Positions 48,195 through 59,595 of a stretch of DNA of 64,000 nucleotides are shown in pieces (position 1 is the stretch's first letter; the number at the start of each line of letters is the position of its first letter). Location of the stretch: contig CM038222.1 of the NCBI GenBank assembly GCA_021442155.1, forward strand, positions 17,577,908 through 17,641,907, given 5' to 3'. Source of the stretch: Cymbidium sinense. Taxonomy: Eukaryota; Streptophyta; Magnoliopsida; Asparagales; Orchidaceae. Both the position numbers and the translations under genes were made by a program. The notes under the pieces were generated by a model. That model did not search any database. It worked only from the letters and a program-made list of their open reading frames with translations, and was not told the origin of the DNA.

Positions 48195-50721
48195 ATGGTG
48201 TGGCTAAAAATTAAAAAGCTCCTTTGCATCGCGATAATTTGATTACGAGGATGAATAGACCCTAGTTTTAACTGAAATGACTTAAACAAAATTTGGTTTG
48301 GTGGAATAAGCATTATTTTAAAAATATTTTTGCTAATATTAAGGATATGAAAATTTTGGTTTGAGATCTTGAAGTTTCTATTATGACGAAACTTTCCAAG
48401 ATTATGGACTTGAATGAGGTGAAGGATAAACTTGTTAATTTTCAAAATATTGAAAAAATTATTGTCATAAAAAATCAACTAGTAAACATATTGTGGATGG
48501 TGGCAAGAATACTAGGTATTTACATGCTTTAGTTAATAAAAAAGAGAGCTTTAAATAATATTCAAAAAATTAAAATGACAATGGGGAATGGATCACAGAG
48601 AATAATGGCATTAAGGATTTAGTTATTAATTATTTTAGAAATATTCTTAATAAGAGTTGCTCTTATGAAGCTATTTCTAAATTACACTTGATTCCTTCTA
48701 TTATTACCAATGATTACAATGCATTGCTTAGTATTTTTCCTAATGAAGATGAAAATTTTAAAGTTATTAATAGCATGAACATAGATTCTATCACTAGAAT
48801 GGAGGGTTTCACAACTAAATTTTTTCAAAAATGTTGGTTTATTATTAAAAATGATTTGATTGATGATGTGGTTGATTAATTTAATGGTAATCCTTTTCCT
48901 TGATATTTTTCTAGAACTTCTATCATTCTCATACCTAAGAAAGATAATCCAGACTTTTGGAGTGAGTTTAGACCAATTAGTCTTTGCACCTTCTTCAATA
49001 AGCTAATTTCCAAAATTATTGCCATCAGGCTTAGTCCTCTTCTTCATAAGATTATCTCTCTCCACTGAACTAGTTTTGTTAGAGTTAGATCTATTTCTTA
49101 TAATATTTTACTTGTCAAAGAATTAATTGATGACTTAGATGCAAAAACTAGAGGTGGAAACATTCTTTTCAAACTAGATATTACCAAAGTTTTTGATAAT
49201 ATCTCTTGGGATAACATTTTCATATACTGAATTTATTTGGGTTTTATGATAAAATTATTTTTTCTTATTAAAAATTATATTAATAATGTCTAGTTTTCTA
49301 ATCTGCTTAATGGGGAAGCTTTGGGTTTATTTCCTTCCTCTCTTGGCATAAGATAAGGGGATCCTTTATCTCATGATTTATTTATCATTGTTGTTGAATA
49401 CTTATCTAGGAGCATCAATAAGTTATTCTTAAATAATCTTAATTTGTATTATAAAACTCTTGATGGTCTTCCTATTTCCCATTTAAGCTTTGTGGATGAT
49501 TTCATTATTTTCTACAATGCTTCTATTCATTATATCAAAAATATTAAGAATTTCTTAAAAACATTTGATAGAGAGACTAGTCTTACTATCAATGATAACA
49601 AAAGCTATTTTATTACTTCTTCTAGTATCTTCAATAATAAAATCAATCACATCCTGCATATCACTAATTTTAAACATCAACATTTACCTCTTAAGTTCTT
49701 TGATACTCCTCTTTTCAAAGGTCCAAAATGATCAAATCTTTCAAAGGTCCAGAACTCTTGGTGCTCCTCTAATGTTTTCATTAAACTTTGGAACAATATT
49801 ATTCCCATTTCTTATTCGATTTTAGCTTGGAGATTTTATTTACCATGTAAGTCCTATTATTGCTTTCATATTGAAAATGTTAATCATTTTTTTTATCAAT
49901 GGTGCCATTGCTTCCAAATTATTGATATGGTATGATGATTTTTTAACACTAACTATCTTCATGGTTTGCTTTCTTTATATCAACTTGTTGAAGCTTGTTT
50001 CCATAAAACTGTGAAAGGTCATTTCAAAATCTTAATTGGTATTGCCTTTTTTTAGCTCATTTGGATGGATAGAAATGATGCTAAATATTGTGGCATTCTT
50101 ATGAATCATAAAAGGATCCTGGCTAGAACTAAGGAAAAAAAATCATGCTGTGTTTAATGCTAATTTAATTAGTAATATCTATTTTAGAGGTTACAAATTT
50201 GTGGCTAAAAAATTGGGTCTCATTTTGCCTAATGTTTTTTTCAATAAGGCTGTTAGGACTATCCATTGGATCAAACCTAATGAGAACTTTATTAAAATCA
50301 ATAATGATGGTTTAGTTTCACATAATAAATATGGTTGTGCTGGTATTATTAGGGATTCCAAAGGTACTATCATTTGTGCTTTTTCTTATGGCTGTTAATA
50401 AAGCTATTGATATTTTTTTGAGCAGAGGCCTCTTTAATATTTGTATTGAAGTTGACAGTCTTCTTTTACTTGATATGCTCACTTCTAATAAAATGGGGAA
50501 TATTGACTTATTTTACCTCCTTAACCACACCAAAACCCTCCTCTCTAAAGTTTGCTACAAAATTTCTCATAGTCTTCTTGATGGCAATGCCTATGCAGAT
50601 TTCCTAGTCAATTTGGGTGCTAAATTAAATGAGTTCACTATATTTGATAATAAAAACTTACCTAAATTATTGAGAGGTTTGGTTAACCTAGATAACTCTG
50701 GATTGCCTTACTTCAGACTTT
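48195..50721 (+). pseudogene. LINE-E ORF2 C-terminal part: RT and RNase H
   Basis: RT blocks: NSMNIDSITRMEGF, FRPISLCTFF (about 48967), ILFKLDITKVFDNISWD (about 49162), GDPLSHDLFIIVVEYLS (about 49360) and LSFVDDF (about 49486-49506). The active-site DD is intact although stops precede it. About 740 bp relative to LINE-D is missing after FKGP (about 49727), where TTTCAAAGGTCC occurs twice. RNase H follows: INNDGLVSHN (about 50300), then after a shift IEVDSLLLLDML and GNAYADFLVNLG, ending at 50721. Confidence 0.87.
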
Positions 50722-52827
50722 AACTTGTGTATTTTTTTTGTTGGTCTTTGGCTATGCAATTTTCTTTGAGCCTTTTTATTGATTGCTGCTTCTATGCTTT
50801 CCCATATTTGGATTGCTCCTTGCTATTCTTTTTTAGGGTCTTGTCTAACCTCATTTTCTAGGAGTGCTACCTTATTTGGTGGATGCTTCTATTTGTTTCT
50901 ATCCTTTGTCTAGTTGTCTTGGGTGGTGTTTGTTTGAAGGCTATTGTTAGTCTTCTCAATTCTATCTTAGTGTTGGGCTTTTTGGTGGTTGCTTCTCTCC
51001 TTTCTTATTTTGGTTCGGTGGCTACTGATTACTGGTTGTTCCCTCTGACTTGTGGCTTGAAGGTTGATGTTTTGTGATTGTTGCCTTCCTATTTTCTCTT
51101 TGGTGGTGTTTGTTTATTCTCTGGGGTCAGGAAGGGACCTTATTTTGCTTAGGTTAGGTTCCTTTCCTCTTTGGTTTGTTGATGGTGGGTTGGTGGTCCT
51201 CCTAGGCTTTCCTTTCCTTGCTTGTTTGGGTGATTACATTTATTTTTAAAATATTTATTTTTATTCTTATCTTATCTTATTCTTTTAGTTGTTGTTTGGG
51301 TTGATTATTGGGCTAGTTGATTAGTTGATGTTGGTTTTTTGTTTTAAAAAATATGTTGGTGGTTTATTTATTTTTGATTGTTGGTTATTATTTCTTTTTG
51401 TTTTGTTGATTGGGGTTTGGTGATCGGATTTTCTAGTTTTGGTTTAGTTCTTTTTGTTATGTTTTCAGCTTCCGACTGTAATGGTCTTCCTTTCTTCGCT
51501 GCAACTGCTTATCTTTTTCTTTTTTCTTATCTGGGTGGCAGCTTGTTGTGGGACTATTTTCTCGTGGCATAAATGTTGTTTGCTGGTGGGTTGGGTGGCT
51601 TTATTGGCTATTTGCTTTTGTTTTGTTGCTGGTGAGCTCTTATGGTTTTTTTGTCTTGGTTTTTTGTTTGGTGTCATTTTGGGTTGGCTAGTTGAAGGTT
51701 GTTTAGTGGCAGTTGTTTTTCCTTGGGTGCTGGTGACTTGGTTTGGTGTCTTGGATTTTATTTTCGCTATAACTATTACCTCTTTCCAGTGTATTTTGCT
51801 CTCCTTGTTTCCTAATCCATGACTCATGGTTTGTTGTGGTGGTTTTACTATTACACTGGCTATTCTTAGTGGTAGCCTTGTTGTATGCTCACTTGGTCAT
51901 TTTGTTTATCTATCTTGGTGGAGGTGTGGCTCCCCCTTTTATCTTTTGCCTATTTGCTTGGGTTATCCTCTGCCTGGATTGGATTAGTGGTTGTTGTTGG
52001 TGTTAGCTCTCCCCTCTATTTGGGTATTAGTTTCTTGTTGCTTTGGGGATAATCTAGGGATGGTTCCTTGGCTTGGGGACTATCTTTTCTAGACTATGTT
52101 GTTATCCCTGTTAATGATGCTTGCTCTTTTGGGTATTTCTCCTCCCTTTTTGTGTTGGCTTTGGTGGTTTTTCTGATGTATTTCTACTATCCCTGATGGA
52201 TGGATATTAGTATACCTTATTGGGCTTGGTTATTTTGGTGGCTTTGTGCTTGGATATTCTATTTGCTGGTTGGAAGACCTTCTAGCCTTGTTGGATGATG
52301 ATCTCTAGATGACTGCCTACATGAGGTATGCTGGCTATGAAGGCCTTGATGTTTCCCTCTCTTTCTTCTTTTGGCTGGTAGAATGATATGTAATTGTAAC
52401 CCTTCATCTAAAGTTTGGATGCTTACATATAGGGTTACTCTTTGAGATGATTGTACCTGAGCCTGAGCCTTTTCTTTACTTTGCTCTATCTCTTTGGTCT
52501 TTCTCTTTATGCCTACTTAAATTTACTCATCCTTTCCTTAGTATGTTGCAGATTTCTTTTTTAGGTTGGCAATCTAGCAGGTGGATTTTGCTGTTAACAA
52601 AGAAATCAAGTGGATTTTGTTGTTGCTCTTATGGATCTTCTATTGTGGCTGATTTAGTTTTTCTTTTGCTTCTATTTATTTAATATTATAATAGTTTGGG
52701 GATTCATCTATTTAGGTTTTATTGTAGCTCTATGAGTATTAGCTTAGAGATTTATCCCCTTAAGGACTTTGTACTCCTTATTTTGTGGAAATAAAATTGC
52801 CCTAATATTTCAAAAACAAAAAAAAAC
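50722..52827 (+). other. LINE-E 3' region
   Basis: T- and G-rich non-coding sequence, about 2.1 kb. Only the last 430 bp (from TGTAACCCTTCATCTAAAG near 52396) clearly match LINE-C and LINE-D. Open frames here (for example 51454-51822) are compositional. Confidence 0.72.
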
Positions 52828-53867
52828 CTTAAAGCGTAACTCAAAACCCTAAACTCTAAACTCAAAACTAAAATATAAACCCTAAACCCTAAACTCTAAA
52901 CCCTAAAAATCCTAAACCCTAAACACTAAACCCTAAACGTTAAACCTTAAACCCTAAACCATCAAACCTTAAACCATAACCGTAAACCCTAAACCCTAAA
53001 ACCTAAACCTAAATAAAAAAATAAAATAAATTAAAATAAAAACCTAAACTAAAACATAAACCCTAAACCCTAAAACCCCTAAGCCTTAAACCCTAAACCC
53101 TCCCTAAACACTAAACCCTAAAACCCTAAACCCTAAACCCTAAGCCCTAAAACCCTAAACCCTAAACCCTAAACCATAAATCCTAAAACTTATAACCCTA
53201 ACTCCAAACCCTAAACCTTAAACCCTAAACCCTAAAAACCTAAACTCGTAAACCAAAACTAAATAAAACATCAGAAAAATAAATAAATAATCTAATTCTT
53301 AATAAAATAAAAAAAATAAAATAAAGTTAAAACCTAAACTAAAACCTAAACCTAAAAATAAAATAAAATAAAAAATAAAAACTAAACTAAAATAAAATAA
53401 ATAAAAACCTAAACTGAACTAAAAAATAAAATAAACTTAAAAATAAAAAAAGTAAATAAAATAAAAATAAAATAAACCAAAAAAATAAAATAAAAACCAA
53501 AACCAAAACCTAAAAATAAAAAATAAAAAATAAACCCTAAACCTAAAAAAATAAAATAAAAATAAAACTAAACTAAAAAGTAATCCTAAACCTAAACTTA
53601 AACCTAAAAAATAAACTAAAATAAAAAATCGAATCTAAAATAGATAAATTAAAATAAATAAACTAAACTAAATAAAAATAAAAATAAACCTAAATAAAAA
53701 AAAAAATAAAATAAACTCAAATAAATAAAAATAAACTAAATAAACTTAAACCTACTAGTGTACTTATTTATTTATTTTTTTTAAAAAAAAGCTAAACCCT
53801 AAATCTTAAACCCTAAACTTACAACTTGCAACCCTAAACCCTAAACCTAATAGCTAAACTAAACCCT
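52828..53867. repeat. Telomere-like satellite between LINE-E and GRP fragment 6
   Basis: CCCTAAA variants (with an A-rich insert at about 53010-53045) run to the transition near 53238. An A-rich tract follows to the anchor at 53751-53790, then CCCTAAA. No gene is visible. Confidence 0.85.
53751..53790 (+). repeat. Satellite anchor copy
   Basis: CCTACTAGTGTACTTATTTA followed by a T-run and an A-run. The TTTATTTATTT extension is unique to this copy. Confidence 0.65.
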
Positions 53868-54220
53868 AAACTGGTTAGAGCATTGGTAGTTATGGAGGCA
53901 AGAGTTGAGATGGAGATTACAGCCATGGTGGAGGCGAAAGGAGAGACCATGGATACGATAGCGGATCCCACTACGTGAGAGGTGGGGGTGGTTCTTCTAA
54001 TGGGAATTGGAGAAACTGAAGAATGGCTGATCCGATCTAATGCTTATGGAACTATGTCTTCATACTAGAGATGGTTATAATTTTCAAGGATTTTTATTTT
54101 CTCTATGCATGCTCATTTTTAATCTATGTCGTTGCTTGCTCCATAGAAAACTTGGTTTGTTACATGGTTGATGAAATTAAAAGATGAAATATTGAATATG
54201 AATTTATTCTCTGTTAAAAA
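53868..54220 (+). pseudogene. GRP fragment 6, short
   Basis: It lacks the RRM end and half of the Gly-rich region. It starts near GAGCATTGGTAGTTATGGAG and keeps GGD.SHGGGERRDHGYDSGSHY, then TGA, then GGGGSSNGNWRN with the natural TGA. The 3' UTR is diverged (CAAGGATTTTTATT for CTAGGGTTTTT). It ends in a poly-A near 54220. Confidence 0.83.
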
Positions 54221-54245
54221 ATAAACTTAAACCTTAAACCTTAAG

Positions 54246-54308
54246 CCCTAAACCCTAAACCCTAAACCCTAAACCCTAAACCCTAAACCCTAAACCCTAA
54301 ACCCTAAA
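54246..54308 (+). repeat. Longest perfect telomere-type run: (CCCTAAA)9
   Basis: Nine exact heptamers in a row, directly after the 3' end of GRP fragment 6. It is the longest uninterrupted run I found in the window. Confidence 0.95.
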
Positions 54309-54560
54309 TCCTAAACCATAAAACCTTAAACAGTAAACCAAACTAAAATAAAATAAATAAAAACCTAACCTAAACTAAAAAAAACCAAAAATAAAAAACC
54401 TAAATGAAATAAAAACTAAACCTAAAATAAAAATAAAATAAACCTAAAAAAATAAAATGAAAACCTAAACTAAAATAAATGAACTAAACTTTAAAAAAAT
54501 AAAAATAAACCTAAATAAAAAATAAAATAAACTAAAATAAAAAAACTAAATAAACATAAA

Positions 54561-54588
54561 CTTACATGTTTACTTAATTTTTAAAAAA
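54561..54588 (+). repeat. Satellite anchor copy
   Basis: CTTACATGTTTACTTAATTT plus an A-run. Confidence 0.7.
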
Positions 54589-55233
54589 AATCCCCTAAAC
54601 CCTAAACCCTAAACCTACAACCCTAAACCCTAAAAACTCTAAACCCTAAACCCTAAACCCTAAATCTCTAAACCCCATAATTAAACCCTAAACACTAACA
54701 AACCATAAACCCAAAACCTTAAACCCTAAAATAACCCTAAACTAACCCTAAAAACCCTAAACCATAAACCATGAAAACCCTAAACCCTAAAGCCTAAGCA
54801 TTAAACCATAAACCCAAAATGCTACACCCTAAACCCTAACCCTAAACCCTAAACCCTAAACTTTAAACCCTAAACCCTAAACCCTAAAAAAAACCCTAAA
54901 CTAACCTAAGCCCTAAACTCTAAACCCTAAATAAACCCTAAACCTTGAACCTAAGGCCTAAACCACCCTACAACCCTAAACCCTAAAATCCTAAACACTA
55001 AACACTAAAACCCTAAACCCTAAACTAACCCTAAACCCTAAGAACCCTGAACCCTAAAGCCTAAACACTAAACCCTAAAACCTAAACCCTAAACCTTAAT
55101 ACCCTAAACCCTAGACCATAAACTCTAAACCCTAAACCCTAACCCTAAACCCCAAGCCATAAACCTAAACTTAAATTAACTAAATAAATTGAAAAATAAA
55201 TCTAAACCATAAAACATAATAAACATAAACCTT

Positions 55234-55716
55234 AAGAATGGGCAGAACCTTGACGATAGGAGCATCATCGTCAACCAGGCTTAGTCAAGATCTAGTGGTG
55301 GAGGCAAAGGCGGAGGCAGCGATTATCGCAGTGGTGGTGGGGGATCTCGAGGTTTTGATGGATATGAAGGTGGTGGTCAGAGCAGTGGTGGTTATGGAGG
55401 CGGGAGGAGCGATGAAGGTTACATCCATGGTGGTGGCAGAATGAGAGATCAGGGATAGGATCCCACTACTAGGGAGGCCATTGTGATTCTAATGGGAACT
55501 AAAGAAATTGAAGAACGGCCGATCTGATCTTCTACTTATGGAACTATGTCTTTGCATTAGAGACGGTTCTAGTTTTCTAGGGTTTTGATTTGCTCCATGC
55601 GTGCTTATTTTTTATTTATGTCATCGCTTGTATTTTAGAAAACTTGGTCTGCTACTTGGTTGATGAAATTGAAAAGAAAAAATGTTGAATATGAATTTCT
55701 TCTATATTAATAAAAA
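55234..55716 (+). pseudogene. GRP fragment 7
   Basis: From the common breakpoint: KNGQNLDDRSIIVNQA, then a TAG, then RSSGGGKGGGSDYRSGGGGS, RGFDGYEGGGQSSGGYGGGR and EGYIHGGGRMRDQG. A deletion then removes the GYDGGS part. The C-terminus is out of frame and is followed by the 3' UTR (CTAGGGTTTTGATT near 55577). The A-tail is interrupted (TATTAATAAAAAAC). Confidence 0.87.
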
Positions 55717-56717
55717 ACTTAAACATTAAACCCTAAACTAAATCCTGAACCATAAACCAAAACCTATACCCTTAATCCTAAACTCTAAAACCTAAAAACC
55801 CTAAACCCTAAACCTTTAACCCTAAACCATAAACCATAAACAATAAAACTTAAATGCTAAACCATAAACCCTAAACCCCAAACCCTAAACCCTAAACCCT
55901 AAAATGCTAAAAACCTAAACTTAAACTTAAGAAAACCTAAAAATAAAAAAATAAAAAAATTGAAAATATAAATAAATAAAAAATAAAAAACCTAAAATAA
56001 AACCTAAACTTAAACCTAAACATATAAAAGGAAAATAAAAATAAAAATAAACAGCCCCCTAACCATAAAACCTAAACCCTAAACCCTAAAAATCTAAAAA
56101 CATAAACCTAAACTAAATAAAACATAAAGATAAAATAAATAAGAAAACCTAAACCTAAATGAAATAAAATAAAATAATAAAATAAAAACCTAAACAAAAA
56201 CATAAACCTAAACCTAAAAATTAAATAAATAAAAATTTAAAATTAAACTAAAATAAAATAATTAAAAACCTAAACTAAAATAAAAAATAAAAAACATAAA
56301 TAAAATAAAAACTAAACCTAAAATAAAAATAAAATAAAATAAAAACTAAATAGAAACCTAAACCTAAAAAATAAACCTAAAAATAAAAAAAAAATAAAAC
56401 CTAAACCCTGAACTAGAAAAAACCTAAACCTAAAATAAAAATAAAATAAACCTAAACTTTAACAAAAATAAACCAAAATAAAATAGATAAAACCTAAACC
56501 TAAAATAAAAGTAAACCTCACATAAAAACCAAAAACCTAAACCTAAAAATAAAATAAAAAGCTGAACTTAAACCTAAAAATTAAAAATTAAACATAAACA
56601 TAAAAAATAAAATAAAAATAAAACTAAACTAAATAGAAATAAAAATGAACTTAAATAAAAATAAAAAATAAAATAAACTAAAATAAAAATAAACCAAATA
56701 AATTAAATAAACATAAA

Positions 56718-56745
56718 CCACTGATTTACTTAATTTTAAAAAATT
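56718..56745 (+). repeat. Satellite anchor copy
   Basis: CCACTGATTTACTTAATTTT plus an A-run. Confidence 0.7.
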
Positions 56746-57591
56746 TAAAAAATTTTAAAAATAAAAAAAAATCCTTACCCTTAACCTTAAACCTTAAATC
56801 TAACCCTAAATCGTGAACCCTAAACCCTAAACCTAAAACCCTAAATCCTAAACCCTAAACCCTAAACCTTAAAACCCTAAACCCTAAACCCTAAACCGTT
56901 AAAACTACAAACCTAAACCCGAAACCCTAAACTCGAAACCCTAAACCCTAAACCCTAAGAACCTATATACTTAAACCTAAACTAAATAAAACTTTAAAAT
57001 AAAATAAATAAATAAAAACCTAAACATAAATAAAATAAAAAATTAAAATAAAATAAAGACTAAAACTAAACATAAACTAAACACAAAGAAAATAAAATAA
57101 AAAAAAAAAATCTAAACTAAAATAAAATAAATAAAAACCTAAACTAAACTAAAAAATAAAAAACATAAATAAAATTAAAATAAAACCTAAAATAAAAATA
57201 AAATAAACGTAAACCTAAAATAAAATAAACTAAACTAAAATAAATAAAACTTAAGCCTAAAATAAACTAAACCTAAACCTAAAATAAACTAAACCTAAAC
57301 CCTAAACTAAAATAAAATAAAATAAACTAGAAATAAGCCTAAATCTAAGGAATAAAAAGAAAAACCTAAACATAAAAAGAAAAAAATAAAGCCTAAACCT
57401 AAAAAATAAAATAAAAATAAAACTAAAAATAAATAATAAACATAAACCTAAACTTAAACCTAAAAAATAAACTAAAATAAATAAACCTAAAATAAATAAA
57501 CTAAACTAAATAAAAATAAAAATTTAAACTAAATAAAAATAAAAAATAAAAAAGAAACTGAATAAACTAAATAAACCTAAACCTTCAAGTT

Positions 57592-57609
57592 TACTTAATT
57601 TAAAAAAAA
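57592..57609 (+). repeat. Satellite anchor copy
   Basis: CCTTCAAGTTTACTTAATTT just before an A-run and CCTAAAACC. Confidence 0.72.
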
Positions 57610-57743
57610 TCCTAAAACCTAAACCCTAAACCCTAAACCCTAAAACCTAAATTCTAAACACTAAACCCTAAAACCTAAACCCTAAAACTAACCATAAACC
57701 CTAAACCTTAAACCTTAATACTTAAACTGAACCATAAACCTAA

Positions 57744-57806
57744 AAGTTGATGAAATTGAAAAGAAAAAAAAGTTGAATTTGAATTTATTCTATTTTAAAA
57801 AAATCT
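57744..57806 (+). pseudogene. GRP fragment 8: only the last 60 bp of the 3' UTR
   Basis: AGTTGATGAAATTGAAAAGA, then GTTGAATTTGAATTTATTCT and the A-run, correspond to the extreme 3' end of the other GRP copies. All coding sequence is missing and replaced by telomere-like repeat. It marks a further GRP site that has been largely erased. Confidence 0.85.
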
Positions 57807-59279
57807 TTAAACCTTAAAACCTAAATTAAATCCTGAACCATAAACCTAAAACCTAAACCCTAAACCATAAACTCTAAACCCTAAAAACCCAAAACCCTAA
57901 ACCTTAAACCCTAAATGATAACCATTAACTTACTAAATTAATATAAAACTAAACCCAAAACCCTAAACCATAAACTCTAAACCCTAAACCCTAAAATGCT
58001 AAAACCTAAACTTAAACTAAAGAAAACCTAAAAATAAAAAAAATAAAAAATTTGAAACTAAAATAAAATAAAAACCTAAACTAAAACCTAAACCTAAACC
58101 TAAACTTAAACTTAAACTTAAACCCTAAACCTAAACCTAAACTTAAAATGTAAAAGCCTCCTAACCTTAAACCCTAAATGCTAAAACTAGCCCTAAACCC
58201 TATACCCTAAATCACAAAACCTATAACCATAAACCCTAAACTCTAAACCCCAAACCCTAAACCTTAAACACTAAACCCTAAATCCTAAAAACCTAAAAAC
58301 CTAAACTTAAATTAAATAAAACCTAAAAATAAAATAAATAAATAATAACCAAAACCTAAATGAAATAAAATAATATAATAAAATAAAAACCTTAACAAAA
58401 ACATAAACCTAAACCTAAACCTAAACCTAATAAAAAAATAAATAAAAATTAAAAATTAAACTAAAAGAAAATAAATAAAAACTGAAACTAAAATAAAAAA
58501 ATAAAAAACCTAAATAAAATTAAAACTAAACCCAAAATAAAAATAAAATGAAACTAAAATAAAATAAAATAAAAACCTAAACCTAAAAAATAAAACTAAA
58601 AGTAAATAAAAAATAAAACCTAAACCGTAAACCTAAAATAAAAATAAAATAAACCAAAACTTAAACTAAAATAAATGAAAATAAAATAGATAAAACATAA
58701 CCTAAACCTAAAATAAAATAAACCTAAACCTAAACTTAAACTAAATAAAATAAAGTAAACTAAAAGTAAACCTATACCTAAAGTAAAAAAAATAAAATCT
58801 TATAATAAACCTCAAATAAAAAACAAAATCCTAAACCTAAAAAAATAAAATAAAAACCCAAAACTAAACCTTAAAATAAAAAAATAAAACCTAAACCTAA
58901 AAAATAAAATAAAAATAAAACTAAATAAAAAAATAAATCTTAACCTAAACCTAAAAAAATAAACTAAAATTAACCTAAACTAAAATAAATAAAAATAAAA
59001 ATAAATTTAAAAAATAGAAAATAAAATAAATTAAAATAAAAAAATAAACCAAATAAACTTAAACCTACTAGTTTACATAATTTAAAAAAAATTAAAAAAA
59101 TTAAAAAATTAAAAAAACCCAAATCGTAAACCCTAAATCGTAAATCTAACCCTAAACCATGAACCTACACACCGTAACTCTAAACCACAAAATCTAAAAA
59201 CTACTCTAAACCCACAAAACCCTAAATCTAAACCAAAACTAAATGATAACCCATTAACCTATAAACCTAAATCTCATAA
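57807..59279. repeat. Satellite module (copy 2 of a local 1.3-kb series)
   Basis: CCCTAAA variants, an A-rich tract from about 58290, an anchor at 59064-59089, then CCCTAAA variants (59115-59280). The part 58140-59100 is colinear with 59460-60400. No gene is visible. Confidence 0.84.
59064..59089 (+). repeat. Satellite anchor copy
   Basis: CCTACTAGTTTACATAATTT plus an A-run. It is the copy closest to the consensus. Confidence 0.75.
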
Positions 59280-59595
59280 ACCATGAACCCCAGACCCCCC
59301 AAACCCTGAAACCCTAAAACCCTGGGCTCTGGGCCAAACCACTAAACTAAACTGGAAGGCCTAAAAAAATAAATGAAAATGGACTAAAATAAAACCTAGT
59401 CTAAACCTAAACAAACCTAAACTTAAACCTAGCACTTAAACCTGACTAAACTGAAACCTAAAGCTGAGCCCTGACTTAAATGAAAGCCTCTTGCACAAAT
59501 GCTAAAATGGCCTGGGCCTCTGAGCCCTAAATCATTAAACCTACAACCCTAAACTGAGCTTTGGGCCCCAGATCCTGTGCAGGCCCCAGGCCTAA
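59280..59595. repeat. GC-rich patch with an unaltered paralogue
   Basis: CTGGGCTCTGGGCC, GGCCTGGGCC and TTTGGGCCCCAG words. The stretch 59497-59590 aligns with 58176-58270, where the matching words have A (CTAAACCC, CTCTAAACCCCAAA). Both share AAATGCTAAAA and the AAGCCTC word just upstream. Confidence 0.65.

Larger units (their letters stand above)
48181..52827 (+). mobile_element. LINE-E, right half
   Basis: It continues LINE-E from the linker after the endonuclease (VAKN-like, WNKHYFKNIFANIKDM) through the RT, a deleted thumb/zinc region and RNase H. A 2.1-kb 3' region ends with GGAAATAAAATTG and an A-rich tail at about 52810-52827 joined to CCTTAAAGCG. Together with 38410-39991 it forms one 5'-truncated L1-type element. 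Confidence 0.9.
54221..55233. repeat. Telomere-like satellite with the best telomere run
   Basis: CCCTAAA including the perfect run at 54246-54308, an A-rich tract from about 54340, an anchor at 54561-54588, then 600 bp of CCCTAAA variants up to GRP fragment 7. Confidence 0.87.
55717..57743. repeat. Two satellite modules between GRP fragments 7 and 8
   Basis: Module 1: CCCTAAA, transition near 55912, a short A-rich stretch, a second CCCTAAA island near 56060, an A-rich tract, anchor at 56718-56745. Module 2: CCCTAAA (56770-56960), an A-rich tract, anchor at 57592-57609, CCCTAAA. No gene is visible. Confidence 0.86.
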
